A stretch of DNA of 64,000 nt from Sorangium cellulosum So0157-2 (GTDB lineage: Bacteria > Myxococcota_A > Polyangia > Polyangiales > Polyangiaceae): assembly GCF_000418325.1 (NCBI RefSeq), contig NC_021658.1, positions 4,044,001-4,108,000 of the forward strand, read 5' to 3'. Shown here in pieces: positions 34,496 through 43,303 of the stretch. The notes under the pieces were generated by a model. It was not told the DNA's origin and made no database searches. It saw only the letters and a program-made list of their open reading frames with translations. Every line of letters starts with the position of its first letter. Position 1 is the first letter of the stretch. The position numbers and the translations under genes are program-made.

Positions 34496-36553
34496 GTGCG
34501 CACGGCTCTCCAGGCCGCCGTCGGTCTCCTCCTCGCGCTGCTCGCCGGCCGCGCGGGCGCGTCCCTGCTCGCGGCGATCGCGCTCGGCGCTCCGGCGCAG
34601 ACACCGCCGCCCACCGCCGCCGCAGGCGCAGCGGATGCCCCCGCGGCCGGCCACGCGGGCGCCGCGGACGCCGACCGCGCGACGCCGCCGCCGGTGCCGG
34701 CGCCTCCTGCCGACGTCGAGCTCCCGCCGCGCGCCGATCCGATCGCGAGCTACACGCTGCGCGCGACCCTCGATCCGGCGCAGCACACGATGCGCGGCGA
34801 GGGCACGCTGGTCTGGCGGAACGCATCGCGCGAGCCGCAGCGCGAGCTGTTCGTCCACCTCTACCTGAACGGCTTCAAGGACCAGCGCACCGTGTTCCTG
34901 AGGTCGGCCATCGGGGGCTTTCGAGGCAACGAAATCCTCAGCGATTACGGGCATATCCAGGTGACGAAGTTCGTGGTCCGCGAGATGGACGGCGCGGACG
35001 TCTGGCCCCAGGGGAACCCCACGACGCCCGGCGATCCCGACGACGAGACCGACATCCGCGTGGCGCTGCCGCGGCCCGTCGCTCCGGGCGACGCGATCAC
35101 GATCGATCTCGCCTGGGACGCGCGCCTGCCGTCGCTCGCGCTCAGGACGGGCCACTACGGGAGCTTTCACATGGTGGGGCAGTGGTTCCCGAAGATCGCG
35201 CGCCTCGAGCCCGACGGGACCTGGGCGCACTTCGCCTTCCACCGGCTCTCGGAGTTCTACGCCGACTTCGGGGCCTACGACGTGACCGTCGACGTCCCGG
35301 AGGGGTTCACGGTCGGCGCCACCGGCCGGCTCGTCGAGGAGCAGCGGCGGGACGGGCGCGCGATCCGGAGGTTCGTGCAGGAGGACGTGCACGACTTCGC
35401 CTTCGCCGCGTGGGACCGCTTCCGCGAGGTGCGCGCGACGACCGACGAGGGCGTCGCCATCCGGTGCCTCTTCCCCGAGGGGAGCGAGCGCGAGGCGTCG
35501 CTCGAGCTCGACCTGGCCCGGTTCGGCCTCGCGCACCTCGGCGCGGCGTTCGGCCGCTACCCGTACGGCACGCTCACGATCGTGCACCCGCCGGAGGGCG
35601 CCGAGGAGGCCGGCGGGATGGAGTACCCGACGCTCATCACGACCGGCGGCAGCTGGCTCTGGCCCGCGGCGGGCGTGCGCTTCGTCGAGGCGGTCACGAT
35701 CCACGAGCTCGCGCACCAGTGGTTCTACGGCCTCGTCGCCACGAACGAGCACCGCTACCCGTTCCTCGACGAGGGCCTCACCACCTACGCCGAGGTCGAC
35801 GCGCTCCGCGCGCGCTACGGCGACGGCTCGGCGGCGCGGCTGCCGGGGCTCGAGATCGACCTCCGGACGCAGTACCGCGCCGACGCGCTCGCGTCGGGCC
35901 AGAGCGGCGCCGTCGCGCAGCCGGCGACGAGCTTCGTCGACGGGGCGGACTACGCCGGGCTCGTGTACGGGCGGCCCGCGATCCTCCTCGCGACCCTCGC
36001 CGGCGTGTACGGCGAGGACCTCGTCCGACGGGCGGTGGGCCGCTACGCGCGCGAGAACCGGTTCCGTCACCCCGGCCCCGAGGCGCTGCTCGACGCCGTG
36101 CGGCGGGAGGTGGGCGACCCGGCGGCCGACGCGCTCCGCGCCGGGCTCTTCGACCGCGCGTGGGTCGACTACGCGGTCGCGACGTTCCACTCGTGGCCCG
36201 TCGACGCCGCGGAGCCCGCTCCGGGCGAGGGCGGCCACGAGGGCGCGGCCTACCGCGGTCACGCCGTGGTGCGGCGCCGCGGCCCGCTCGCGCTCCCCGT
36301 CGACGTCGCCCTGCACGGCGCGGACGGCGTCGTGCAGCGCGTCCTCTGGCAGGCGCACGAGACCACCGCCAAGATCCCCTACGCCGGCGCCTCGCCGCTC
36401 GTCGCCGTGGTGCTCGACCCCGATCGCCGGGTGCTGCTCGACGAGGACCTCGCGAACAACGCGCTCCGGGTGGACCCGGACCTCCTCGCGCCGGGCGTGC
36501 TCGCGCGCGCGAGCTTCGCCGTGGGGCTCGCGCTCACGCTCCTCGGGCCATGA
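34496..36553 (+). CDS. M1-family zinc aminopeptidase
   Basis: Zinc metallopeptidase that removes N-terminal residues from peptides. 685 aa from a GTG, with an exported-type N-terminus (LQAAVGLLLALLAGRAGASLLAAIALG) and a Pro/Ala linker. The M1 domain has the exopeptidase loop GGMEYP, zinc motif HELAHQW (His403, Glu404, His407) and the third ligand Glu426 eighteen residues on, in FLDEGLTTYAE, plus the downstream catalytic Tyr region (YGRPAILLATLA). A final hydrophobic stretch (ARASFAVGLALTLLGP) may anchor the C-terminus. Probably periplasmic or membrane-facing; overlaps the next gene by 4 bases. Confidence 0.92.
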   Translation: MRTALQAAVGLLLALLAGRAGASLLAAIALGAPAQTPPPTAAAGAADAPAAGHAGAADADRATPPPVPAPPADVELPPRADPIASYTLRATLDPAQHTMRGEGTLVWRNASREPQRELFVHLYLNGFKDQRTVFLRSAIGGFRGNEILSDYGHIQVTKFVVREMDGADVWPQGNPTTPGDPDDETDIRVALPRPVAPGDAITIDLAWDARLPSLALRTGHYGSFHMVGQWFPKIARLEPDGTWAHFAFHRLSEFYADFGAYDVTVDVPEGFTVGATGRLVEEQRRDGRAIRRFVQEDVHDFAFAAWDRFREVRATTDEGVAIRCLFPEGSEREASLELDLARFGLAHLGAAFGRYPYGTLTIVHPPEGAEEAGGMEYPTLITTGGSWLWPAAGVRFVEAVTIHELAHQWFYGLVATNEHRYPFLDEGLTTYAEVDALRARYGDGSAARLPGLEIDLRTQYRADALASGQSGAVAQPATSFVDGADYAGLVYGRPAILLATLAGVYGEDLVRRAVGRYARENRFRHPGPEALLDAVRREVGDPAADALRAGLFDRAWVDYAVATFHSWPVDAAEPAPGEGGHEGAAYRGHAVVRRRGPLALPVDVALHGADGVVQRVLWQAHETTAKIPYAGASPLVAVVLDPDRRVLLDEDLANNALRVDPDLLAPGVLARASFAVGLALTLLGP

Positions 36554-37509
36554 GTGAGCCGGCGGAGGAGGGCGAGACGGTTCCGGGCGGGGAGGCGGCC
36601 GCAGGCGCCGATCCGCCGCCCGCCCGGCCCGCCGCGCGGCGCCCCGCCGCGCACGAGCGGCTCGGCGCGGTCGGGCTCTACTTCGGCTACCGGGCGCTCG
36701 CCTCGCTGGTCGTCGCCGCGCCGCTGTCCGTCTTCGCGGCCCAGGTGGTCGGCGACCACCCGCGCGGCGACGCGATCCTGTTCGATCCCGGAGGGCTCAT
36801 GCTCGGCGAGCTCGTGCGCCTCGGGGCGCGCGCCGCCGCGGCCCTCGCCGCGCAGCTCGGCGCGGGCGCCCTGCTCGCGGCCGCGCTCGGGCTGGTCCCG
36901 CTCGCGGTGCTCCTGGCCGCGCTGAGCCAGGCGGGGCCGCTCTCCGCGCAGGCCGTGGGCGGCCGCGCCGCGCGCGCCCTCGGGCCGCTCGCGCTGCTCT
37001 GGGGCGTCGCGCTCGCGGCGCAGGTCACGGCCGCCGCGCTCGTCCTGCTCCCCGGGACGAAGCTCTGCGCCGCGCTCCTCTCCGTGCCGCGCAACCGCGA
37101 CCTCGCGGCGGCGGCCGTCGCCGCGGTCGCGCTGGCGCACGCCGCGGGGATCGGCCTGCTCCACGACCTCGCGCGGGCCGCCCTCGTCGCCGAGCAGCGG
37201 GGGTTCTACACCGCCGTCGCCCGGGGCCTCGACGCGCTGCGCGCCGCGCCGCTCGCCGCCGTCTGGGCCTGCGCTTCCCGGGGCGCGCTCGCCGCCGTGG
37301 CGCTGGCCGGCGGGGCGTGGGGCGTGCACCTCGCCGGCGCCGGCACCGGCCCGCGCGTCGCCGCCGCGTTCGCCGCGCAGCTCGCGGCGCTCGCGGCGGC
37401 CGCGTACCTGCGCGCCTCCTGGCTCGCGGCCGCCCTCCGGCTGGTCGATCGCTCCGCGCCCGCGCAGGAGCTCGCGCCGCGCTCGGCGGCGGAAGAGACC
37501 GAGGGGTGA
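36550..37509 (+). CDS. Polytopic membrane protein of unknown function
   Basis: 319 aa, coupled to the M1 peptidase by ATGA. A Pro/Glu/Ala-rich N-terminus (~45 aa) is followed by about six Ala/Leu-rich helices (ALASLVVAAPLSVFAAQVV, AALGLVPLAVLLAALS, ALGPLALLWGVALAAQV, AALAAAAYLRASWLAAAL). I recognise no family. The coupling suggests an accessory of the peptidase, for instance a membrane partner or transporter. Confidence 0.8.
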   Translation: MSEPAEEGETVPGGEAAAGADPPPARPAARRPAAHERLGAVGLYFGYRALASLVVAAPLSVFAAQVVGDHPRGDAILFDPGGLMLGELVRLGARAAAALAAQLGAGALLAAALGLVPLAVLLAALSQAGPLSAQAVGGRAARALGPLALLWGVALAAQVTAAALVLLPGTKLCAALLSVPRNRDLAAAAVAAVALAHAAGIGLLHDLARAALVAEQRGFYTAVARGLDALRAAPLAAVWACASRGALAAVALAGGAWGVHLAGAGTGPRVAAAFAAQLAALAAAAYLRASWLAAALRLVDRSAPAQELAPRSAAEETEG

Positions 37510-37604
37510 GCGCGCCGGCTGCGCCAGCAGATACCAGCTGCCAGCGCGCTCCCTCGGCCTCCGACGACCCGCGCGCAGGAAGAGGGGGAGGCCCAAAGAA
37601 TTCC

Positions 37605-37632
37605 TTGACATACGCCCACATCCGCGTAACGT
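37605..37632 (+). promoter_or_regulatory. Promoter of tRNA-Phe
   Basis: Consensus TTGACA (37605-37610), 16-base spacer, TAACGT (37627-37632), about 50 bases before the tRNA, with a GC-rich discriminator (AGCCCGCCCG) typical of stable-RNA promoters. Confidence 0.75.
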
Positions 37633-37680
37633 AGCCCGCCCGTGACCGACGCCTCGGCGTAAGCGCGGGGCCCGCAGCAA

Positions 37681-37753
37681 GCCCAGGTAGCTCAGTTGGT
37701 AGAGCAGAGGATTGAAAATCCTCGTGTGGGCGGTTCGATTCCGTCCCTGGGCA
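37681..37753 (+). tRNA. tRNA-Phe (GAA)
   Basis: 73 bases folding as a cloverleaf: acceptor GCCCAGG with CCTGGGC, D loop AGCTCAGTTGGTAGAGC, anticodon stem GAGGA/TCCTC around loop TTGAAAA with anticodon GAA (37714-37716), and T arm with GTTCGATTC. The 3' CCA is not encoded. It stands alone behind its own promoter. Confidence 0.97.
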
Positions 37754-38101
37754 CTACCCCTTCTTTCTTGTCTCGGCGAGCAGGCGCTCGCTGCCCCGTC
37801 CTCGCGCCCCCGCGTGTGCCTCCGCGCCGCCCGGCGTCGATGTCGTCGTGGACACCTGAGCGACTCGGCCTCTCGTCCAGAGCGATCAGGCGGTCTCAAC
37901 GGCTGGCGCGCCGCGCACACGCCACGCAACGCGCGGCGGACGGTTCTGGAGTGCTTTCGCGGGTTTGGCCACATCAGGTGACAGTGGAACTTGGTTCCTG
38001 TGCGGTAGCGATCCTGGTAAGGTGACGGGGGGACCACTCGTTGCAACCTGAACACTCCGGAGGCGCCCTAGGGAACGGCGCCTCCTCATGGAGGCTCCCT
38101 C
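37754..38101. other. Spacer after tRNA-Phe including response-regulator leader
   Basis: 348 bases. Nothing gene-like in the first 220; the pyrimidine tract right after the tRNA (CCCCTTCTTTCTTGTC) may aid termination. From ~37940 composition becomes AT-richer and should hold the response-regulator promoter, followed by the leader hairpins. Confidence 0.45.
38059..38094 (+). promoter_or_regulatory. Leader with two mutually exclusive hairpins over the ribosome site
   Basis: GGAGGCGCC (38059-38067) pairs perfectly with GGCGCCTCC (38077-38085) around a 9-base loop. The same CCTCC (38081-38085) can instead pair with the ribosome site GGAGG (38090-38094) across the tetraloop TCAT, hiding it. The ATG follows at 38102. 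The first fold frees translation and the second blocks it, so this looks like a riboregulator of the response-regulator gene. Trigger unknown. Confidence 0.5.
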
Positions 38102-38587
38102 ATGGCCGATCGTCGTGTCGACTCCTCGCGAAAGAGCTCTCCGGAAACGGCCTCCGCTTCCGACTCGGCGCCGCGGAGCCGGCCGTCCGCGCCAAGTAGC
38201 GACCCCAGCGCGACCGCTCGGAAGAAGAAGATCCTCGTCGTCGACGACTCGCTGACTTCGCTGCTGTCACAGCAGCTGACGCTCGGTGAGGACGACTACG
38301 ACATCGTCATCGCGCGCAACGGCAAGGAGGCCATCGCGAAGGCCGTGGCGGAGCGCCCCGACCTCATCCTGATGGACGTCGTGATGCCCGCGATGGACGG
38401 CTTCCAGGCCTGCAGGTGGCTTCGCGCGTTCGACGCGACGAAGACCGTGCCGATCATCATGATGACGACGAGGAGCGATCAGACGAGCATCAAGATCGGC
38501 TTCGCCAACGGATGCACCGACTACCTCATCAAGCCTTTTGACAGCGATATGCTGCTCATGAAGGTCCGCACCCACCTCGGCGAATAG
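38102..38587 (+). CDS. Stand-alone response-regulator receiver protein
   Basis: 161 aa: a Ser/Pro/Arg-rich ~40-residue N-terminal tail, then one receiver (CheY-like) domain. The acidic pair Asp48-Asp49 (LVVDDS), phospho-acceptor Asp92 (LILMDVVMPAMDG), Thr122/Thr123 (MMTTRS) and Lys144 (LIKPF) are all present, so it should be phosphorylatable. There is no output domain; it probably acts by protein contact, as in PilH/PilG/FrzZ-type proteins. No kinase gene is adjacent. Translation may be gated by the leader hairpins. Confidence 0.95.
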   Translation: MADRRVDSSRKSSPETASASDSAPRSRPSAPSSDPSATARKKKILVVDDSLTSLLSQQLTLGEDDYDIVIARNGKEAIAKAVAERPDLILMDVVMPAMDGFQACRWLRAFDATKTVPIIMMTTRSDQTSIKIGFANGCTDYLIKPFDSDMLLMKVRTHLGE

Positions 38588-38860
38588 CCCCTCTCGCGCC
38601 CCCGGCGCGCGGCCAGGCGCTCCGGCGATCCTCACTCTCCGAGAGGACCTCCACAGCAGACCTCTTGTCCGCTGGAGCTCTACAGACAGCATCGTAGTCG
38701 ACGCGAGGGCGCATCGACGGTCGCTCGAGCGACGCGCAGGGCGCATCCCGCTGGGGGGCGCGCCCGGCAGCACGATCGACCTCCGGTCGAGAGAGACGTG
38801 TCGTGGCGGGCTGAAGCGGCTACGCGGGCCGCGGTTCGCGCGCGCGACCCCCGCGCTCGA

Positions 38861-39199
38861 TCACTCGAACTGGGCGTAAACCGCGAGGGACACGAGCGGC
38901 CCGGCGCACTCACCGAGGTTCTCCAGCGGCCGGCTGCATCCGGAGATATCGACGTCATGTCCGTCGCACACGAACGCGTCGTCGATGCAGGAGATCGCCT
39001 CGTCGAACTGGTCCTCGCAGCCTTCGTACTCGGAAGTCCGCTCGGCGTCCTCGAGGGCATCGATACACTCCACCTCGTCTCTCTCGCTGCACGCTCCAGT
39101 GCAATCGCACTTGTCTTCGCACAGACCCGAGGGAGAGGTTCCACAGCCCGCGAGCATGGCGAGCGCGAGGGCGACCGTGAACGAGAGGGCGAGCTTCAA
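38861..39199 (-). CDS. Small Cys-rich acidic lipoprotein
   Basis: 112 aa. The start is a TTG at 39199 supported by GGAGGA eight bases upstream. The signal peptide (ALSFTVALALAMLAGC) ends in lipobox LAGC. The mature part has ten further Cys (for example CEDKCDCTGAC) spaced for disulfides, and many Asp/Glu residues. No family recognised; likely a periplasmic or surface-exposed small protein. Confidence 0.78.
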   Translation of the reverse strand: MKLALSFTVALALAMLAGCGTSPSGLCEDKCDCTGACSERDEVECIDALEDAERTSEYEGCEDQFDEAISCIDDAFVCDGHDVDISGCSRPLENLGECAGPLVSLAVYAQFE

Positions 39200-39338
39200 G
39201 GGCGGTTTCCTCCAACCTGGCCGCGCGGCGCGCGAGCTACGATGACGCCGCCCCTCTTATCGCGTTCGCGGAGGAGGTACAAGCCGGACGTGGTTGCGCG
39301 CGGGCGCGCCAGGGAGCGGGCGAGCCCGCAGGAGCATG

Positions 39339-39908
39339 TCAGTTCCGCGGGGCGCCCTCGGTCTGCGCCGGCCAGAGACGGCGGAAACCGACGCCGACGA
39401 TGACCCCGTCGTCGCGCTGCACCAGCCCGCCGAAGCGGCATTTCTCGACCAGCATGCCTTCGGCCAGATCGCCGCCGTCCTGAAACCGGATGCGCTCACC
39501 CTCGCTCAGGGCGGCAAAGACGCGCGCGTCCGCAGCGACGGCGACGAGCGACTCCGGGGAAGGGGCGCGCAACGGCGCGAGGTCCGATGGACGGGCCCGG
39601 CGAACCAGCCCCCGGTGGACCACGGAACGCCCAGGATGGGCGCCTGTGATTGTGTCCCGAACGGACACGGTTGCCTCGGGAGCGTCGATCCACACATCGA
39701 CCACGGCGCCGCGCCGGAAGAGGACCACCCCCGGCAGCGCCTTGCCCGCGGCGGTGGTCAGCAGGACCAGCTCGCCCACGCCGGGCTCGCTCGACGCGCG
39801 CCCGCCGAGGCGCTCGCGCACCGCGTCGACCGTGGGCTTCGCGGCGGCGGACGCGGCGCGCTCGGGCCGGCCCAGAGAAATCAGCGGGAGCGACAGCTTG
39901 CGCGTCAT
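39339..39908 (-). CDS. Uncharacterised protein, last gene of the GldA/F/G-like cluster strand
   Basis: 189 aa from MTRKLSLPLISLGRPER at 39908; no clear ribosome site. The chain is mixed alpha/beta and not obviously exported. Two segments (VGELVLLTTAAGKALPGVVLFRRGAVVDVWIDAPEAT and GERIRFQDGGDLAEGMLVEKCRFGGLVQRDDGVIVGVGFRRLW) look like small beta-barrel modules, somewhat PilZ-like, but lack RxxxR/DxSxxG. Function unknown. It lies 103 bases after the SH3-domain gene. Confidence 0.6.
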   Translation of the reverse strand: MTRKLSLPLISLGRPERAASAAAKPTVDAVRERLGGRASSEPGVGELVLLTTAAGKALPGVVLFRRGAVVDVWIDAPEATVSVRDTITGAHPGRSVVHRGLVRRARPSDLAPLRAPSPESLVAVAADARVFAALSEGERIRFQDGGDLAEGMLVEKCRFGGLVQRDDGVIVGVGFRRLWPAQTEGAPRN

Positions 39909-40011
39909 CGGACCCGGCCATTCTACGCGAACCGACGCGCGCTCGCCCGGCCGCGGGGCCGGAATCCGCGCCCGACGACGCCGCCCGCACGGGGCAGCGC
40001 CCGCGCCGCGG

Positions 40012-40920
40012 CTAAAGGCCGATGGCACCGCGGTACATCCAGCCCGTCTTGCCCCGGTGCTCGACCTTGTACCAGTCGTTCTGCCGGCCAATGAGCTTGA
40101 CGCGCGTGCCGCGCACGAGGCGCATGACCACATCGCCTTCCTTGGGCGCCCCGCGGACGAGCGCGGTATCCCAGCTCACCGTGGCCAGGCCGCTCACGGC
40201 GGTCTCGCTCGTGGTCGTGCCGGCGGCCTGCTCCTGCTCCTCGCCGCCGGCCTCCGCCTTCGCCGCCTCCGCGGCCGCGCCGGGCGGGTGGAACGTGGCG
40301 GTGTACACGAGGGAGTAGCGGCGGTACTTGTGCGGGACCTCCTCGAGCGAGACGTTCGAGAACTCGCGCGCGGCGCACTGGAGAATGCCGCTGATCGTCG
40401 AGGCGGGCAGGCTCGTCTTCTTCCCCTTGACGACCTGGACCTCCTTTTTCTCGAAGTTCAGCTCGAAGCCGATCGGGAGCTTGCCGTCGACGCCGAGCGC
40501 CGCCGGACACTGGGCGAGCTCCTTCAGCCGGGGCAGCGCGATCGGGTCGAACTGGAGCTCTCCGCAGTCCTCGATCTTCTTGCTCTTCTTGTCGGAGCAG
40601 CGCGTGATCCTGCCGGGGCCGACCACGACCTGCTGCTGGTTCTTCGCAGGCTCCGGCGGCTTGGCCTCGGCCTCCGCGGTCCCGGGCGGGGCCGCCGCGG
40701 GAGGGGGCGCCGCCGCCGCCGCGGTCTCGGCCGTCGGCTTGAGGTCGCCGGGGACGCTCGGGCCGATGCGGACCCCGGCGAGCCTGGGCCAGGCGACGCC
40801 CACGACGAACCCCACGAGCGCGATCACCCCGACCCGCGACCAGACCGGCTGCTCGTCGCCGGGACGGGGGATGTCGACCGTCAGCGGGCGCTGCCGCTTC
40901 GCCATGTCCGCCTTCGCCAT
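40012..40920 (-). CDS. Single-pass membrane protein with C-terminal SH3 domain
   Basis: 302 aa from the ATG at 40920 (a GTG at 40941 is possible). One membrane helix near residue 30 (VGVIALVGFVVGVAWP), a Pro/Ala/Glu linker, then a ~110-residue domain with three Cys (RCSDKK, EDCGEL, QCPAAL), a low-complexity patch, and at the end a bacterial SH3-like fold (ALVRGAPKEGDVVMRLVRGTRVKLIGRQNDWYKVEHRGKTGWMYRGAIGL). Bacterial SH3b domains often bind peptidoglycan. It lies 78 bases downstream of the DUF4340 gene and may belong to that operon. Confidence 0.8.
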   Translation of the reverse strand: MAKADMAKRQRPLTVDIPRPGDEQPVWSRVGVIALVGFVVGVAWPRLAGVRIGPSVPGDLKPTAETAAAAAPPPAAAPPGTAEAEAKPPEPAKNQQQVVVGPGRITRCSDKKSKKIEDCGELQFDPIALPRLKELAQCPAALGVDGKLPIGFELNFEKKEVQVVKGKKTSLPASTISGILQCAAREFSNVSLEEVPHKYRRYSLVYTATFHPPGAAAEAAKAEAGGEEQEQAAGTTTSETAVSGLATVSWDTALVRGAPKEGDVVMRLVRGTRVKLIGRQNDWYKVEHRGKTGWMYRGAIGL

Positions 40921-40998
40921 GTCCACCACGTCGCCTAGCACAGCTGGGTCGCCAGAACGAAATAGTACGAAACGGTCCGCGCCGCCGCGCAGGGCCGC

Positions 40999-43303
40999 TC
41001 AGTCGGCGCCCGCGACGCCCGCCGCCTCGAGCAGCGGCCTCACCCGGGACTGCGCGATGGCGTAGACCACGCTCACGCCGTCGCGACGGGCATAGAAGAC
41101 GTTCGTGCCGCGGAAAGCGTCGCCCGCGCCGATCGCGATCGTGAACGACCCCTCGGACGAGCTCGGCGCGCCTGCGCCCGCCGGCGCGGGCTGCGGCCGG
41201 GCCAGCTCGATGGCGACCCGGAGCCGCGGCGGGCTCAGGCCGTGGTGCCGCTCCGGCGAGCCCAGGGCCACGGCGCCCTCGGCGCGCAGATCGGCGAGCG
41301 CGTCCCGGACGCGCGCGGCGGTCGCGGCGGCGCTCGCCGGATCGGCCGCCCCCGCGACGGTGAAGCCGTGCGGAGAGCCCTCGAGCACGACCGGCTTGCC
41401 GTCCCGCGGGCTCAGCGTCACCCGCGCGACGTCCTCGGGCGCGACGAGGAAGACGTCGCGGCGGAAACACGGCGGCGCCGCCGCCGGCGCGCGCGAACGA
41501 GCCCGCCCCGGCGTGCGCGCCGAGCTCCACCCGCGCCGCGCGCGACGCCGCGCCGGACGCGCCCCCGCCCTCCGCGGCGGTGAGCTCGGCCTCGACGACG
41601 AGCCGGGGCGCGGCGAGCCCGTAGCCCTGGGCAGCGTCCGCGGCGACCCAGCGCTCGGCCTTGAGGCCGGCGAGCTGCGCGGCGAGCTCGTCCGCGAGCC
41701 CGCCGTCGGCCGAAAGGCCCGCGCCGGTCGGCTCGACGAGCTGCCACGCGCCCTCGCCCGTCCGGCGGAGCCGCTGGACCAGGCCGGGGCGCTCGATCCG
41801 CAGCGCGCTGACCTGATCCGGCGCGAAATCGAACACCTCCATGGAGCGCAGCGACACCTCGGAGGGGAGGAGCGCGCCGGCGGCCGCGGCCGGGAGCTCG
41901 GCGATCGCGCCGTCCTCGAGCCGCCGGACGCGCACGACGCCGGCCTGTTCGGCGCCGATCTCGAGCGTCTCGATCCGCTCCTGCGGCTCGCCCTCGCCGG
42001 CCGCGGCGGGCGTCGACACGACGCGGAGGGTGGCCCGCGGCGGATCCAGGCCGAGCGCCTTCGGGTCGCTCGCCGCGGGGAGGAGGCGCGCCGCGCGCAC
42101 GTCGAGGATCGCCTGCACGAGGGCGCGGCCCGTCTCGGTCGGGACGGGGCGGTCCTCCGGGGCGCGCAGGTGCCACTCGCTGCCGGCGCGCGCGAGCTCC
42201 AGCGAGCGCGCGCCGGGCTCGCCGGCCGAGAGCTTCACCTCGGCGACCTCGTCGAGCGGCGCGGCGACGAGGGCGAGGTCGACGAAGCGCGACGCCTCCT
42301 CGGTGAGCGGCTCGAGCACGCTCGCGGGCACGCAGGCGGCCGCGCGCGTGGGCTCGCGCCGCACCGCGACGACGTGGTCGGGCCTGTCGGGGCAGGCGCC
42401 GCCGACGTCGATCACGCCGAGCTTCGCCGAGGGATCGCTCGGCAGGAGCGTCACCGTGACCCGGGGGCCGCCGGAGGCCGCGGCCCGCTCGGCCTCCTCG
42501 TCGGAGAGGAACGCCTCGGCCTGCATGCGGCCGAGCGCCGAGAGCACGAGGTCGAGCGCCGGCGCGCTGACCCGGACGCCGCTGCCCTCGGGCGAGCCGT
42601 CGGCGAAGTGGAAGCCGGCGCCGCGGCCGCCGCCCCACGGGGCCCGCGAGAACCGGCGCGCGCCGCCCGCGCCCTCGAGCGTGAGCCCCGAGAGCTCGGA
42701 CGGGGGGTAGGGGACGAAGCTCCGGGTGCGGAAGCGATCCGGCGGCACGTCGAGGGCGGCGGCGAGCTGCTTCGTGATGACGAAGACGCCGCGGCCGGCG
42801 ACCTCGGCGTAGACCGCGCCGGGCGGCGTCGGGGCGCCGCCGCCGAGCAGCAGGCGCTCGCGGCGCGGGCCCATCGCGAGCGCGATGGTGAGCCGGGGCG
42901 CGCTGAGGCCGAGGGCGGCGCGGTCGCTCGCCTCCGCGGAGACGCGGCGCTCCGCCGTCGCGAACTCGAGCGTGCCGAGGAGCTGATCGACCGTGGGCTC
43001 GTCGGCGGGGTAGCGCTGGCCGTCGATCTCGACGCTCCACGGGCGCTGGCCGGCGTCGTCGACGTCGCCGCGGGTGAGCCGCGCGGTCTGCTGCGCGGCG
43101 GGCGGCGCGCCGGGCGGCGCTACCGTCACGGTGAGCTCGGTGATCTCGTCGGGGCGCCACGCCTCGAACAGGTGCTTCTTGCGGCGCTCGGCCTCGTCGG
43201 TGGACACCGCGCCCCGGTCGAGCACGAAGAGCGCGACGGCCGCCGCGGCGGCGAGCGCGACGAGGATCAGCGTCGTCGCGTGCCGGCGGAGGCGCCGCAT
43301 CAC
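40999..43303 (-). CDS. DUF4340-family protein of the GldG-type ABC operon (one-base frameshift)
   Basis: Membrane-anchored periplasmic protein with an N-terminal helix (TLILVALAAAAAVALFVL) and repeated ~150-residue alpha/beta units typical of DUF4340 (AALGLSAPRLTIAL, PKALGLDPPRATLRVV, AQGYGLAAPRLVVEAEL). Coupled to the GldG-like gene by ATGA. The literal frame fails after AGGGAAVFPP: the conserved C-terminus (RRDVFLVAPEDVARVTL... to VAGAD at 40999) continues in the next frame. Removing one G from the plus-strand run near 41462 restores a 767-aa protein, so this is probably a sequencing insertion. DUF4340 proteins commonly accompany GldA/F/G-like transporters. Confidence 0.88.

Noticed and set aside
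37696..38025. Short plus-strand frames running out of the tRNA-Phe gene
   Set aside because: They begin inside the tRNA and show no coding character.
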